In this document: positions 24,737 through 36,300 of the stretch, piece after piece | How the letters are laid out: every line of letters starts with the position of its first letter | Position numbering within the stretch: the stretch's first letter is position 1 | Assembly (NCBI RefSeq): GCF_000002985.6 | Contig: NC_003284.9 | Location: forward strand, 434,001-498,000 | DNA from: Caenorhabditis elegans | Lineage: Eukaryota > Nematoda > Chromadorea > Rhabditida > Rhabditidae | Length of the DNA stretch: 64,000 bases | Reading direction: 5' to 3' | Program-made: the position numbers and the translations under genes | Notes under the pieces: generated by a model | Told to the model about the DNA's origin: nothing | The model's input: only the letters and a program-made list of their open reading frames with translations | Databases searched by the model: none

Positions 24737-25161
24737 AACTTAGAGCATCGCCGGTGGAAATATAGTTTAAACACATTCATAATGATTGAAAAAGACGAAA
24801 TATCATAATACAACAACCAAACAAATTTTAGATTTTCCATAATAATGTTTTGACAAATTGCCGAAATTTTGATGAATACAAGCTATTGAGAAAATCCAAA
24901 ACAATGTCGCATGTTTCAACCTCTACAATATTTTAATTAAAATAATTAAAACAAAATTACAATATAAAAAAATGTAGAGAAAAAAAAGTTTTTGGTCGAC
25001 TTCCAAAATTATTAGTGGCAAAAGCTGAGTAATTGTCACTATTTGACAGTAAATAAAAAATTTCAAAAAACAATTTGGAAAGTTTTATTATGATATTCGG
25101 TCGTTTCGGCACCATACGAATAGTTTGTAACATTTTCCCACTGGCGCTACCTCATCTTCAG
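24737..25161. repeat. Copy of the GGTGGAGTAGCGCC MITE family
   Basis: The left end is AGAGCATCGCCGGTGG and the right end CCACTGGCGCTACCTCATCTT. Internal landmarks include AACAATGTCGCATGTTTC and GTCGACTTCCAAAATTATTA. Confidence 0.75.
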
Positions 25162-25458
25162 AGGAGGACTAACGATTTTAAATGTTTAGACCCAAAATGT
25201 GATCAAACGAACGAATTTCATATTGAAACTGCTCAAATTTTTTCTGAAAAAAAAACTTCGGACCACTACGGCAAAGAAAAATAGGCTAATTTCGAGCTTT
25301 TAACTAAAGTCAGTCCCATTTTTCAGAAATTTTGAACCGCCATAAAAAAAAGTTGAATACAATTTTGAGAAGTCTAATTACGAAATTAGTTCATATAAGC
25401 ACATTTAGAGATCATCATACGTTCAAAATCGTCTGAACCGTTAGTCCACCTTTAAAGG
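25162..25458. repeat. Palindromic element ending in CCGTTAGTCCACCTTTAAA
   Basis: It starts GAGGAGGACTAACGATTTT and ends CGTCTGAACCGTTAGTCCACC. It shares the block TTTTGAACCGCCATAAAAAA...TTGAGAAGTCT with the palindrome at 29410-29961, so both belong to one family. It abuts the preceding MITE directly. Confidence 0.7.
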
Positions 25459-25853
25459 CAAGGTGTACTCATAAAGATGTTATCAATAGATTTAATGGGA
25501 TCACTTCTTTTTATCAACATCTTGATTCTAATCTTGAGGTTATTTGGGTAAAAAAGGCAGATGTTCTGTATTCAATGTCTCTCTTTGAGAAATGTTTAGT
25601 TTTCTTCAAATACAAATAATAATAATATGGTTTGTTACGCTTGCTACTTTTTTTTATAATACATTTTATGTAATAGATGGCACTTTTCGAGTAAGAATAT
25701 CCTAACTTTGCATTTTTTTAGTAGTTTTAATGTGACTTTTTTTATTTATTTTAGGAGTGGTGATTTTCTAAATTCAGTTTAATTTAACGCTCTGATCAAG
25801 CTATCGCTTTGACTAGAAACGGCTATTATACATGTTCAAAGAGGTTTTTAAGT

Positions 25854-26199
25854 TAAAGGCGGCCAGTGGGGAAAGTATTTTAATATAATTTTTATGGTGC
25901 TAAAATAACTAAATCTGATGAAAAACTGTTGACAATTTTTTGGATTAATTTGGAACATTTAATTCAATTCAAAAAATAGTGAAAACTCAGTTTTTTTGTC
26001 AAGTTTTTTGGAAGTCGTCGATCAAAAAAAAATTCAGTTCATTTCAATGTTTTAAGTACGTTGGAATATAAATACATATATTTATATCTCAACGTTTTAC
26101 TGTATCGGTATGCAAAAAATGTTTCCATATTTAATTGTATTCCTGTAATATAAATAGTTTGTTTTTAATAATTTCCCCGCTAGCCGTACTTCAGCTTTA
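25854..26199. repeat. Diverged copy of the GGTGGAGTAGCGCC MITE family
   Basis: The left end TTAAAGGCGGCCAGTGGGG and the right end TTCCCCGCTAGCCGTACTTC are both recognisable. The interior is partly replaced by AT-rich DNA. Confidence 0.65.
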
Positions 26200-26643
26200 A
26201 TGTACATAATTAGGTATACATATACATACATATTTATTTAATTGTATGGTAATTGCCGTTTTGTACCTCTAACTATGAAATAATAAAATGAGATTGAACC
26301 GTAAAGAAGACTATTTATACTTTTGTTTAGGTGATCTGTACATTTTCCATAAATTTTAAAACTGTTGTTATTTCATACGTGTATATATCAATTTCAAAAA
26401 TAATTTATATACTCCACCAAAAACTTCCAACTCATCAACGCTTGTTTCCAAAAGACGGCATGTTTCCTGCGTCTCTATCTCGCACCGCCCCTTCATCTCT
26501 ACAGGTCATGGACGTCTTCGAGTGTGTGTGTGTGTGTGAGTGTCTTATACATTCTATCCAATCCTTCTTCCCCATTTCTTTCTTGTAGACGTGGAACTTG
26601 ACGCGTCGTTCTCTTTTTGGTGTTCTCATTAGTTGACTTTATA

Positions 26644-26650
26644 TTTGCAG
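26644..26650 (+). promoter_or_regulatory. Candidate trans-splice acceptor before aagr-4
   Basis: TTTGCAG lies three bases before the ATG at 26654, with no upstream in-frame coding exon. This is the usual arrangement for an SL1 acceptor in C. elegans. The leader itself cannot be seen in genomic DNA. Confidence 0.5.
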
Positions 26651-26653
26651 GTA

Positions 26654-29600
26654 ATGTGGCGGCTGGTCGTCGCGTGGCTCCTGATTGGAGCACTTGATGC
26701 TGTCGATAGACAGAATTTTAAAACTTGCGAACAGTCGGGATTCTGCAAGTGAGTTGTTACAAAAAATTACATTATTTTCAACAAAACATAACTACCGTAT
26801 TTCCTGTATTAGTGCTGCACCCCAGTACTCAACTTTGGCAGCTTATATCTCACAATCAGTTATCGTTTGTTCTATTCAAAAAATTGTCCACTAACAAAAT
26901 ATTTGTTAGTTTTTTATTCTTATTTCGTACTTGAAAATATATTGATATATTCGAAATGAACCGAGATATAATGTTTCAATGTTGAGTAGTCGGGTGCATT
27001 ACTAATAGAGGAAAAACTCTTCTTATACTTGTTTTTAAAAATTGCTAAATAAGTTTGAAATAGTGTGCCATTTTCAAAAGTTCACCAAAGTTCTGAGATA
27101 TTCACTTCACAAATAACTAAATTCTTGACTCTTCAAATATTCTTTGTAGCATGGAAGCTTAAGCAGAGTTTTTTAAACATTGTTCTGATCAAAAATTACT
27201 ACACGTGTATATCCAATTTCGAAGTAAGCCATTCAAAACCGGTTCCAATCTTTTTCTGCTAGCATGCAACACGCGGAAGTTTCCACCACCTTTTTCTCCA
27301 ACCAAATGTTTCTAGGCGTCATCGAGCGGTCACATCGCCAACTGGATATGAAGTTGTTGGTGATTCCGTGAAAACAAACGAAACTGGACTTCATGCTCTT
27401 ATCAAGAACAAGGATACGACATTGCGGTTGAGCATTGTTGCTTTGAAGGATTCAACGGTCAGAGTGGTCATTGACGAGAACGATGGGGCTTTGAGAAAAC
27501 GTTACCAACCATTGGAAGCTTTGGTTGACAGAGAGCCCGCGCAGCAAAAGTAAGAATATTTGCGTTGTGATAATCCAAAAAAGTTTGCCAGTTTTGTTAC
27601 ACCAACTACTCTATGTCATGAAAAAAAGTAAAAGTAAAGATTGTCCGTTTGGTTCAAGATTTAACAGGGTTACTGGTAGCGTTTATATCTCTTCTAGGGC
27701 TCCCATGAGGTCGCCGCAAAGGCGCCTCCGCCGGCCTTAGCGGTCGCCGCGCCGGACTCACGGCGTCATCCACGCCGCATGTATAGTGAGGCGCGTAACC
27801 GCGAACACACATAGCGGCGCGCGGCGTCGGCGTGAGGCCGGCGTGAGGCCCGCATTTCGCGCCTCACTCAGCTGGGAGCCCTAATCTCTTCTAGTCTTAA
27901 TTTAGGCCGTACCGGGACTAGCGGTATGGGCGATTTACCTTTCGTGAACCAAATTCACTACCCACTTTCCGAGCCGGCTGAGCCTTTGGGGTGAGGCGGG
28001 ATTGAACTCGCGACCTCTTGGATGACAGAGCTACACCACTACCATTTAGCCACCCGTGCCCCTTATAATTTTTTTTCAGAGTTAAGAAAATAAAAGAAGA
28101 AGCCACTGCGACCAAAGTCTTGACAACTGACGGAAACCGCATAGTCCTCCAACATAAACCTTTCCGCATCGACTTTTATGTTAAGGACAAGATTGTCTCC
28201 TCTATCAATGCCAAAGAAACTCTTCACTTTGAAGCTTTCAAAAAGAAAGTTCTGTTATCAGACAGAGAAAAAGGGTTCTGGGAGGAGACCTTCAAAGAGA
28301 TCAAGGATACCAAGCCACATGGGTCCTCTTCTGTCGGGGTTGATATTGCTTTTGTTGGTGCTAAACATGTATTTGGTATCCCGGAACATGCAGAGAGCTA
28401 TTCCTTGAGAGACACAAGGTAAGTGTTGAAAATTTTGATAATTTGAACTTTAAATCTCCAGAACTTATGAACCTTATCGCCTATACAACTTGGATGTTTT
28501 CGAATACGAAACTAACTCCCCAATGGCTCTCTACGGTTCTATCCCATATCTTGTTGGAGTTCACCAAAAACGGTCTGTTGGAGCACTTTGGCTTAATGCG
28601 GCTGAAACTTGGGTGGACATCGAGCCGACGACCGCTGACAAAGGTGGATTGTCAAAAGAGGTTCTTGACGCTGACACTAAACCTAGACAAGTTCCCCAGC
28701 ATAATGCTCGTTTCTATTCCGAATCAGGCCTTATTGATGTGTTCATCACTCTTGGCCCACAACCAAATGACATTTTCCGTCAGTTAGCTGCTTTGACAGG
28801 AGTTACACCACTTCCACCAGCATTTGCTCTAGGTTATCATCAGTCCAGATGGAACTACAAAGATCAGAAAGATGTGAAAGAAGTTCACGATGGATTTGTT
28901 AAGCATGACATTCCATTAGATGTCTTATGGTTGGATATTGAACACACCGACAATAAGGCTTACTTCACATTTGACAAGGATGCCTTCGGAAAGCCAGAAG
29001 ATATGATAAAGGATCTCGCTGATAAGAACCGCAAGCTAGTTACAATCGTTGACCCACACATCAAAAAGGATTCCAAGTATTACATTTACAAGGAGGCCAA
29101 GAAAAATGTGAGTTTATTTATTTTGGGAGTTTCTAGATGTTAGCTCGGAGATCATTTCCATTGAAATATCTCGCAAAAAATTTAAACAAATATTGGACAG
29201 ATTTGAAAAAAGTTAACAGCATGAACATGCACTCAAAAGTTGTTATTTTCCAAATATACAGAAAATATTTTTAAATATCATTAAATATTTTTTACTACTA
29301 TCTTTGATAAACACGGCCATGATATTTAGTTGTTAAGAATAATTTTTATCATCAAGTTATTGATATATTTAGTTATTATTGGTTAAGTTTTTTTTGCCAA
29401 AAATTGGTTTAAATGGACGAATTTTGTAATTAAACTCCTCAAAAAATTTTCAAAACCTTTTTATGGCGGTTCAAAATTTCGAAAACATCACCCTGATTTC
29501 AGCTAAAATCTCAAATTCTGACCACTTTTCCGTGTCACATCTGTCCAAAGATAACTTTTTTGGAACTATCATTATTTATTGCATATTTTGGTAGTTTATC

Positions 29601-32600
29601 TCATTCAATTTCGTTGTTTTAGGTACATTTAAAGCCGATAGGTAACCAATTTCGATGATTTTTGGTAACCTATCGATTTTAAATGTACCTTAATCGACGA
29701 AATTAAATGAAATAAACTACCCAATTAAGAAATGAACAATGATAATTCCAAAAAAGTCAACTTCGGACAGATGTGGCACGGAAAAGAGGCAAAAAATAAA
29801 GTTGCTTTTTTTGTAAAATTTAGTTTTTTTTTTGAAATTTTGAACCGCCATAAAAAATTTTTGAAAACGTTGTTTGAGAAGTCTCATTACGAAACTTGTT
29901 CATGTGAGCACATTTTGAGTTTATACATTCGAAATCGTCAGAAACCGTTAGTTCTCCTTTAAAAAAATTGATGACAACATCTAACTAGACATTGTTGATT
30001 ACGTTAATTCAAAATACATATTACTTAAATATTTTTAAACTGAACATTCAGAAATACCTCGTGAAAGACGCCAAAGACACAATCTACGAGGGTAACTGTT
30101 GGCCTGGAGACTCCACATACATTGATTTCATCAATCCAAAAGCTAGAAAGTGGTGGTCTGAGCAATTCGCTTTTGATAAATACAAGGGAACCACTAAAGA
30201 CGTTCATATCTGGAACGATATGAATGAGCCATCTGTTTTCAATGGACCAGAAATCACCATGCACAAAGATGCAAAACATCACGGAGAGTTTGAGCACAGA
30301 GATGTGCACAATGTTTATGGATTCCATCAACACTCGTCGACATTTGAAGGACTGAAGGCTAGAAGTAATAATGAAGTGAGACCGTTTGTTCTCTCCAGAT
30401 CTTTCTTTGCTGGATCTCAGAGAACTGCTGCAGTATGGACAGGAGACAACAAGGCCGACTGGGCTCATTTAAAAGTGAGTTTTAAAATTTTATTCAATTT
30501 TTTTAAAATTGAAGTAAAATGTTTTTGAATAAATTTGGAAATAAACATCACATTTTCAGCAATCTATTCCCATGCTTCTTTCCCTCTCGACTGCTGGTCT
30601 GCCATTTGTTGGGGCTGATGTTGGAGGTTTCTTTGGAAATCCTGACGAGGAACTGCTTGTTAGATGGTACCAAGCAGGAGCTTTCCAGCCATTTTTCAGA
30701 GGGCACTCTCATCAGGACACGAAAAGACGGGAGCCATGGCTGTTTGCAGACGTGAGTAGTTTACAGTATGAAAGAATAGTTTTCAATCAGTCCTAATGAC
30801 TAAAGAATCTTTTTTCTTCTGAATCGAAATGTGCAAAGAGATAGAAGAAATACTACAATTAATGAGCGAAAAAATACTACAACACTGTGGTGAGAAGTCC
30901 AACCACAACCTGCGTGATATTGCAACCTACGAAACTAAAGCTTAAACTAGTCATGATAACTTTTGATCTTGAATAGCTAAGAGTAGAGTGTGTATTTTAG
31001 TAGATATATGTATTTTTAGTAGATATACAAAACAAGTAATTTTATGATTTCAGAACACAACTGAAGCTATTCGCAATGCTATAAAAACCAGATACGCATT
31101 CCTCCCATACTGGTACACTTTGTTCTATGAGCATGCTAAAACCGGAAAACCAGTGATGAGACCATTCTGGATGGAATTCATTGAAGATGAGCCTTCATGG
31201 GATGAAGATAGACAATGGATGGTTGGAAACGGTCTTCTAGTGAAGCCAGTTCTTGAAGAAAAGGTCAAAGAGCTCTCAATCTACTTGCCGGGAAAACGTC
31301 AAGTATGGTATGATTGGGAGACCCACAAGGCACGTCCATCGCCAGGAGCAGTCCAAATTCCCGCAGAGTTAAACACAATCGGTCTTTACCACAGAGGAGG
31401 TAATATAGATTTTAAAATTGCATTTCTCAGCTAAAGTCTAAGAAACCACCCTATTTCCAGGTACAATCATTCCAAAGTTGTCAGAAGTGAAACTGACTAC
31501 CAAGGAGAACCACGAGCAACCAATTATTCTCTACATTGCTGTCAACCAGAAAGGAGATTTCGCCAATGGAACAATTTATTTGGATGATGGAGAGTCGTAT
31601 GCTTACGAGAAGGGAGACTTCGCATATTGGGGATTCACTTTCAAGAGGTAAGTAGAAATAATTTTCAAATTGAAATTTTGAGAAAGGTGGGGAAGTCACT
31701 TAGAGACTGAGTGGTAAATCTGAAAAAAACTATTCGTAATGAAGCATCACACAAGTACTGGCCCCACATATAACTACATAGTTTATGACTTTTAACCATT
31801 CCGGCGTAGGTAAACAAATCTGTGTTATGCCTGCGAAAGTTACACATTGTTAGGCATTCTTTTGTTAAGGTTTAGGTTTAGACTTAGGCTTAGACTGAGC
31901 GGGGGGAAGAACAGAAAAATAATAAATATCAGAAAACTCAAGAATTCCGAAAAAAAAATACACAAAAACTCGGCATTTCGTGTCTTCTTTCTCCCACCTT
32001 TTTGCCGGAAGGCGAAAAATGGCGATAACTAGGCGGCAAAAAGGTGGTAGAAAGGTGGCAAAAAGGTGAGAAGAAGGTGGCAAAAAGGTGTACAGAAGGT
32101 GGGAAGGTCAAAAAACGGCGGATCCACTGTTTTTTGGGCTTCCCACCTTCTGTACACCTTTTTTCCACCTTCCTCTCACCTTTTTGCCACCTTTCTACCA
32201 CCTTTTTGCCGCCTAGTTATCGCCATTTTTCGCCTTCCGGCAAAAAGGTGGGAGAAAGTAGGCACGAAATGCCGAGAACCATCCAAAAATTTCCAGTATT
32301 TTCTGTTTTAAAATTATATGTATCGATAAAAAATTTGTTTAAAAACACAACAAAATAAATTCAAATATGATCAAATCAAGATTTCGCAATAAATTTCACG
32401 TTGTTAATTTTCGGGATGTACATTTCCAGGAAATTATTGTATTTTAACCAATAAGGCTCTCTTTTTAATTTTCTCAGTTTTACTTGACATTTAAAACTGC
32501 CATTTTTATTCAGTTTATTCTATTTTGTTCCAGAGAACACGACTACTTGCACACAATCACCAACAAGAATCTTGACAAGAAGGGTAAATTTGACAGTGAC

Positions 32601-32783
32601 GTCTACATTGACAAAATTGTCATTCGTGGTGCCAAATTCTACCCAAGAAATGCTCACATCTTCCTTGACGATTTCTCGCCAGAAGACCTTGAATTCGAGT
32701 TTAATCGTGACAATTTCTTGATGGAAATTGCTAATCCAGGAGCTTTTGTCACCAGAGAGTTCAGAATTGATATTCATTCTTAA
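26654..32783 (+). CDS. aagr-4: Neutral alpha-glucosidase, glucosidase II alpha-subunit type (GH31)
   Basis: Glucosidase II trims the inner glucose residues from N-glycans of new glycoproteins in the ER, governing the calnexin/calreticulin cycle. Nine exons: 26654-26748, 27316-27549, 28080-28418, 28462-29107, 30052-30474, 30560-30751, 31054-31399, 31461-31647 and 32534-32783; ~903 aa, close to human GANAB in length. Seen: a signal peptide ([17 protein letters not shown]), an [14 protein letters not shown]-terminal motif shared with GANAB, the catalytic-domain signatures [10 protein letters not shown] and LWLDIEH, the nucleophile Asp (~494) in [10 protein letters not shown], and the acid/base Asp (~570) in WTGDN. 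There is no ER-retention tail, as expected because the beta subunit supplies it. It could equally be named GANAB/GANC-like. The aagr-4 symbol is from recalled synteny with che-2 and egl-17 on X. Introns 2, 4 and 8 are swollen by repeats. Confidence 0.88.
27696..27883. mobile_element. GC-rich inverted-repeat element with target-site duplication
   Basis: The ends AGGGCTCCCA and TGGGAGCCCT form perfect inverted repeats. The flanks carry ATCTCTTC on both sides, giving an 8-9-bp target duplication depending on how the TA bases at the edges are counted. The interior is unusually GC-rich (GGCGCGCGGCGTCGGCGTG) for this AT-rich region. Related ends occur near 56939 and 62376. It lies in intron 2 of aagr-4. 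The duplication size fits hAT or Mutator-type insertion; no transposase is present. Confidence 0.75.
27905..28062 (-). repeat. tRNA-derived SINE-like sequence in aagr-4 intron 2
   Basis: On the minus strand from 28062 it reads as a 75-nt tRNA-like head with A-box TGGCTAAATGG and B-box GAGTTCAATCC, then a tail (GCTCAGCCGGCTCGGAAAGT and onward). The GGGG...CCCC ends can pair, so the head still resembles a cloverleaf. The anticodon arm does not fold cleanly, so I call it a tRNA-derived repeat or pseudogene rather than a working tRNA. It ends about 17 bases before exon 3 of aagr-4. Confidence 0.65.
29410..29961. repeat. Large palindrome in aagr-4 intron 4
   Basis: Two arms of about 240 bases face each other around ~29657. 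Landmarks on the left (ATGGCGGTTCAAAATTTCG, GTGTCACATCTGTCC, GTACATTTAAAGCCGATAGG) have reverse complements on the right. The right end carries CCGTTAGTTCTCCTTTAAA, the same terminus as the element at 25162-25458, so this is a palindromic transposon. An intronic hairpin this long would be double-stranded in the pre-mRNA. Confidence 0.85.
31971..32274. repeat. Near-perfect 304-bp palindrome in aagr-4 intron 8
   Basis: It starts CGGCATTTCGTG and ends with the reverse complement CACGAAATGCCG. The arms consist of GGCAAAAAGGTGG-type motifs repeated several times, interrupted only by a short centre near 32122 (CGGCGGATCC). Few mismatches separate the arms, so it looks young or is maintained by gene conversion. 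Confidence 0.9.
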
Positions 32784-32991
32784 TTTATCAATTAACTAGA
32801 ACTTAAATAATTTAAGTTTATCTATTCTCATCATAATTTACGGTTTTTCCTATTTTTTCTCCATCTTCTTTAAATATAAAGTATAGTTGTTTGGTCAAAA
32901 AATGAAAGGGCAATATTTCATTTTCCGGGTTGGGAGAACAGTTGTTTCTAAATTAAATGATTTGAAGCGAAAGAAATGTCGTTTAAAGTTT

Positions 32992-33325
32992 TAACTTGAC
33001 ATGGTTAAAACGACCGAATATCATAATAAAAAATTCCAAAAAAATTTCGATTTTTCATAATTTCCAGTCAAAGTTTTGGTAAATTGCCAAAGTTTTGAAA
33101 AAATGTGACTTTTTGAGGAGGGGAGGTGTAGAATGTTTTAATACAAATTATTAAAACACAGTATGAAAAAGGTAGGAAAAAATACTATTTTTTGGTCGAC
33201 TTCAAAAATTATAAGTGGCAAAAACTGAGTCATTGTAACTCTTTGACAGTAAATAAACAAATTTCAAAAAAAGTTTTGAAACGTTTTTTTAAACGATATT
33301 CAGTCATTTTGGCATCATAGGACCC
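32992..33325. repeat. Copy of the GGTGGAGTAGCGCC MITE family downstream of aagr-4
   Basis: It has the internal landmarks (GACCGAATATCATAATAAAA, GTCGACTTCAAAAATTATAA, TCAGTCATTTTGGCATCATA) but both termini are lost. It begins about 210 bp after the aagr-4 stop codon. Confidence 0.7.
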
Positions 33326-36300
33326 CACGGTTAAGGAAAATCAAATCATTTTCAATAAATAATTAGTCTTATCAATTTCCCCCGCTTGACCCCTTATCAT
33401 CTCCCAGTGTCGATATCCACTTCAGCGCGTTGTAAAATTGCGGAGTGGACAACAAAAACAAAACTCAAAAAAAATATAATGACCATGAGATGGAGGTCTC
33501 ACTACCAAAGGGATAGGCATCGTTAATGAGCCGGTAAAACGAGAGGTTGATAAATATTGCGTCGTTTGGGAAGAAAAAAAGGAGGAAAGGGTGCAGATGG
33601 TTCACACGTGCTGCATCTTCATTTCCACACCACATGGGTGGTAGTAATGATTTGAATTTGGTTTTCAATTTGGCCACCATCATCATTAGCAACGCATGAC
33701 ACATCAAGGTTAAGTAGGTCTTGAAATGAGTCATCTCATACAACACACAGAATCTCTTGAAGCCTCATGAGTTGATGATAAATGCTCCGGTCCTAACTAT
33801 AAAACCACCGGCTTGTCTCATATTTTTGAAGAAGTTCATTATTGTTTGGTTCTATGTAGGATTTAATTAAATTCTAAAATCTTTTGTCTCAGTTTTAAAT
33901 AGAGTATTAATGTTTCAATTGGTTATAAGTCTAATAGGGACTGAAAATGTAATTGATAGTTTATTTTTCGATTTCAAAAAAGTATAATATAAAATATTTC
34001 AATAATACACCCTTCTTAAATTTTTTTTTTGTTTTTTATTCAGTTTTTCGAATAAAAAAAGTCCATTAGCTCGCAATTTCCGGTAGTTTCTCAATAGTTC
34101 AAAAACATTTCATTTATTTGTTTTTCTTTTGAGCACAATTTCCCGCGGATAGTAAAGTTTATATTTTTCGCAAATTCACTCGTGTCTTATATTCCCATAA
34201 AAATGATCTACCAAAATTAGTGTACGAGGATCAAAAATGAAAAATAATACAAATCAGTATTTGTATATAATAAAAACGAAGTTTTTGCCATTAAAAAAAC
34301 AAATTCAAAGCTCGTGCAATAAATTTTTGAGCGTTTTTTTAGAGAAAATCAAAAATATATTTGATTTTTGAACCATGATTAAGTTTTGTAAGACCACAAA
34401 AACATTGTTTGCTTTTCCAGCTTCACAAGTTTCTGCATGGTATCCAAATGAAAACGGTCTCTGCGTTCATTCATATGTTAGAATAATGTTCCATAAAAAT
34501 TATTCAAAAAGAAAAATGGACCATTTTTGGCCTTGTAAAATCGTTTTTCGCAACTGAAAAGCGACCGGAATTTATGAAAATTAATTTTAACATACTTAGT
34601 TTTAAAGCTACATAGTTCTCCATTTTTCATAATCGTCAAACTCAGATCATTCTGTTCATCCCATTCCGTCCGTTTTCCAATCTTTTCTAATTATTATAAT
34701 TATATATTTCCTTCCATTTACGTCTTTCTGGGCCAGTTTGTTCCTTTCCCTCATATGTATTACTAATATCGAAAGTGTGAAAGTCACCGTTTTCAATTAG
34801 AGAAAAATAAGTTGGAAACGAAATAGGTCATGCAGGTAATAGTTTTAGAACTTGAATATAATATTAGGGTCTTTAGGACATATATCTAATAGATTTAGAT
34901 ACACTTTTAAGACTTCGATCTTTCAAAATTTTGATTTATAATATGATATAATCATTTCTCTGTTTTTCAATTTTTTTTTCTTACTAAAAAACAGAAAAAG
35001 TGAGGTGTAACAAGTGTAAATGTTTTTTAAGGTAAATTTCAATGATTTGCTTTCTTTTTTCTGCTTTCCAACTTTCAAAGATTTTGATGTTTTATTTATC
35101 TCACTGACAACGCTCTTAGCTCTGTCAAAATTCCGGAAATTACCACAAACCCCACCAAAACGTTGAGCGAGCCCCTTCAATGCGTCTTTCAATTTTAACA
35201 GGCCTAATAAAGTAAACTTGAATATCTTTGATCTGATGAAACATAATAAAAAGTTTCAAAAATCTCCGAAATAAATAACAAACATCAATCTCCACTCATT
35301 TTCCCTTCCTCCGCAAATTGTTACTCCCCCCCCCCCTATGTCTCTCAGCTGTCAATTCCCCCAAGAAGGCAATTTTCATCAGAAACATTTGGTATCTCAA
35401 GTCTCCATTTCCTTTAAAAAGTCCGTGTATATTCTTTGTTCAGGTCCCATGGGTAGAACTCTGTCTCTCTTTTTGTTTCCCATCTGCCGCCTCTTCATCC
35501 CAATTTTTTCCATTGTGCGTTTCTTGCTTGTTATCATTTTCAATGAAGTGGTGGCGGTTAGCGGCAATTTCAAAATGTATAAAACATCATTTTTCTACTT
35601 GCTTATATTTAGTTTTAGTCTGATTATATTTAATTCTACTAAAAAATACCAAAATGATTTCGTATTTTAACGTAACATGGGTTGTGCACTGAATTTGTGC
35701 AAATATTATTTGAAACTAACTATAATACATTACCTATTGGGTAGCGTTTCCAAACGAATGTAGCATCAGTGGATAGCTGATTTTATGTACTTTTCAAACC
35801 TACAAGACTGTTTTTGTCGCGGACATCTAGAACTTGAGATATTTGCGACCAAAGTTTAGTGCTCATTTCAATTCACTCCCTTAAAATCTTCTTTTTACTT
35901 TTTGCCAAATCAAAATTGCCGTTTTCTGTCCGAATAGTGTGTGACTTCATCTCATGAGCAGAAGGCTGTGGGTTCTGTAACTGTGACAAATAAAGTTTCA
36001 CTTTTAAATCAGAGAAAAAATCAAGAAAACCCAACGAGTTTTACCAGAAAACGCAAAAATGTCACAAAATGACGTCACTCATTTGCGCGCGAATTCAAAA
36101 ATAGGTTGACCTTTTTTTAAACCAAAATTGAAAAAATCATAAATATTTTGAAGTTAAAAAACAATTTTACAGTTCTATTCGGCATATTGGGACTGTACTT
36201 TGTCATTTAAGCCAAAAAACTTACAAACTTACAAAGGTAGTTCACTTTCTAAGAAACAATGCAATTTTGAATGACAATGCTGGGCTGTGATGCCAGAAAT

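Noticed and set aside
31938..32358. Open frames on both strands over the GGCAAAAAGGTGG palindrome
   Set aside because: They are mirror translations of a repeat palindrome inside an intron, not genes.
33465..33746. 93-codon minus-strand frame downstream of aagr-4
   Set aside because: Hydrophobic and Phe/Leu-rich but without splice partners, homology or start context.
34923..35192. Minus-strand frame with Lys/Ser-rich sequence (KGLAQRFGGVCGNF...)
   Set aside because: Composition looks locally coding, but the start is TTG, no phase-matched neighbouring exon is visible, and no family is recognised. Could be revisited with RNA data.
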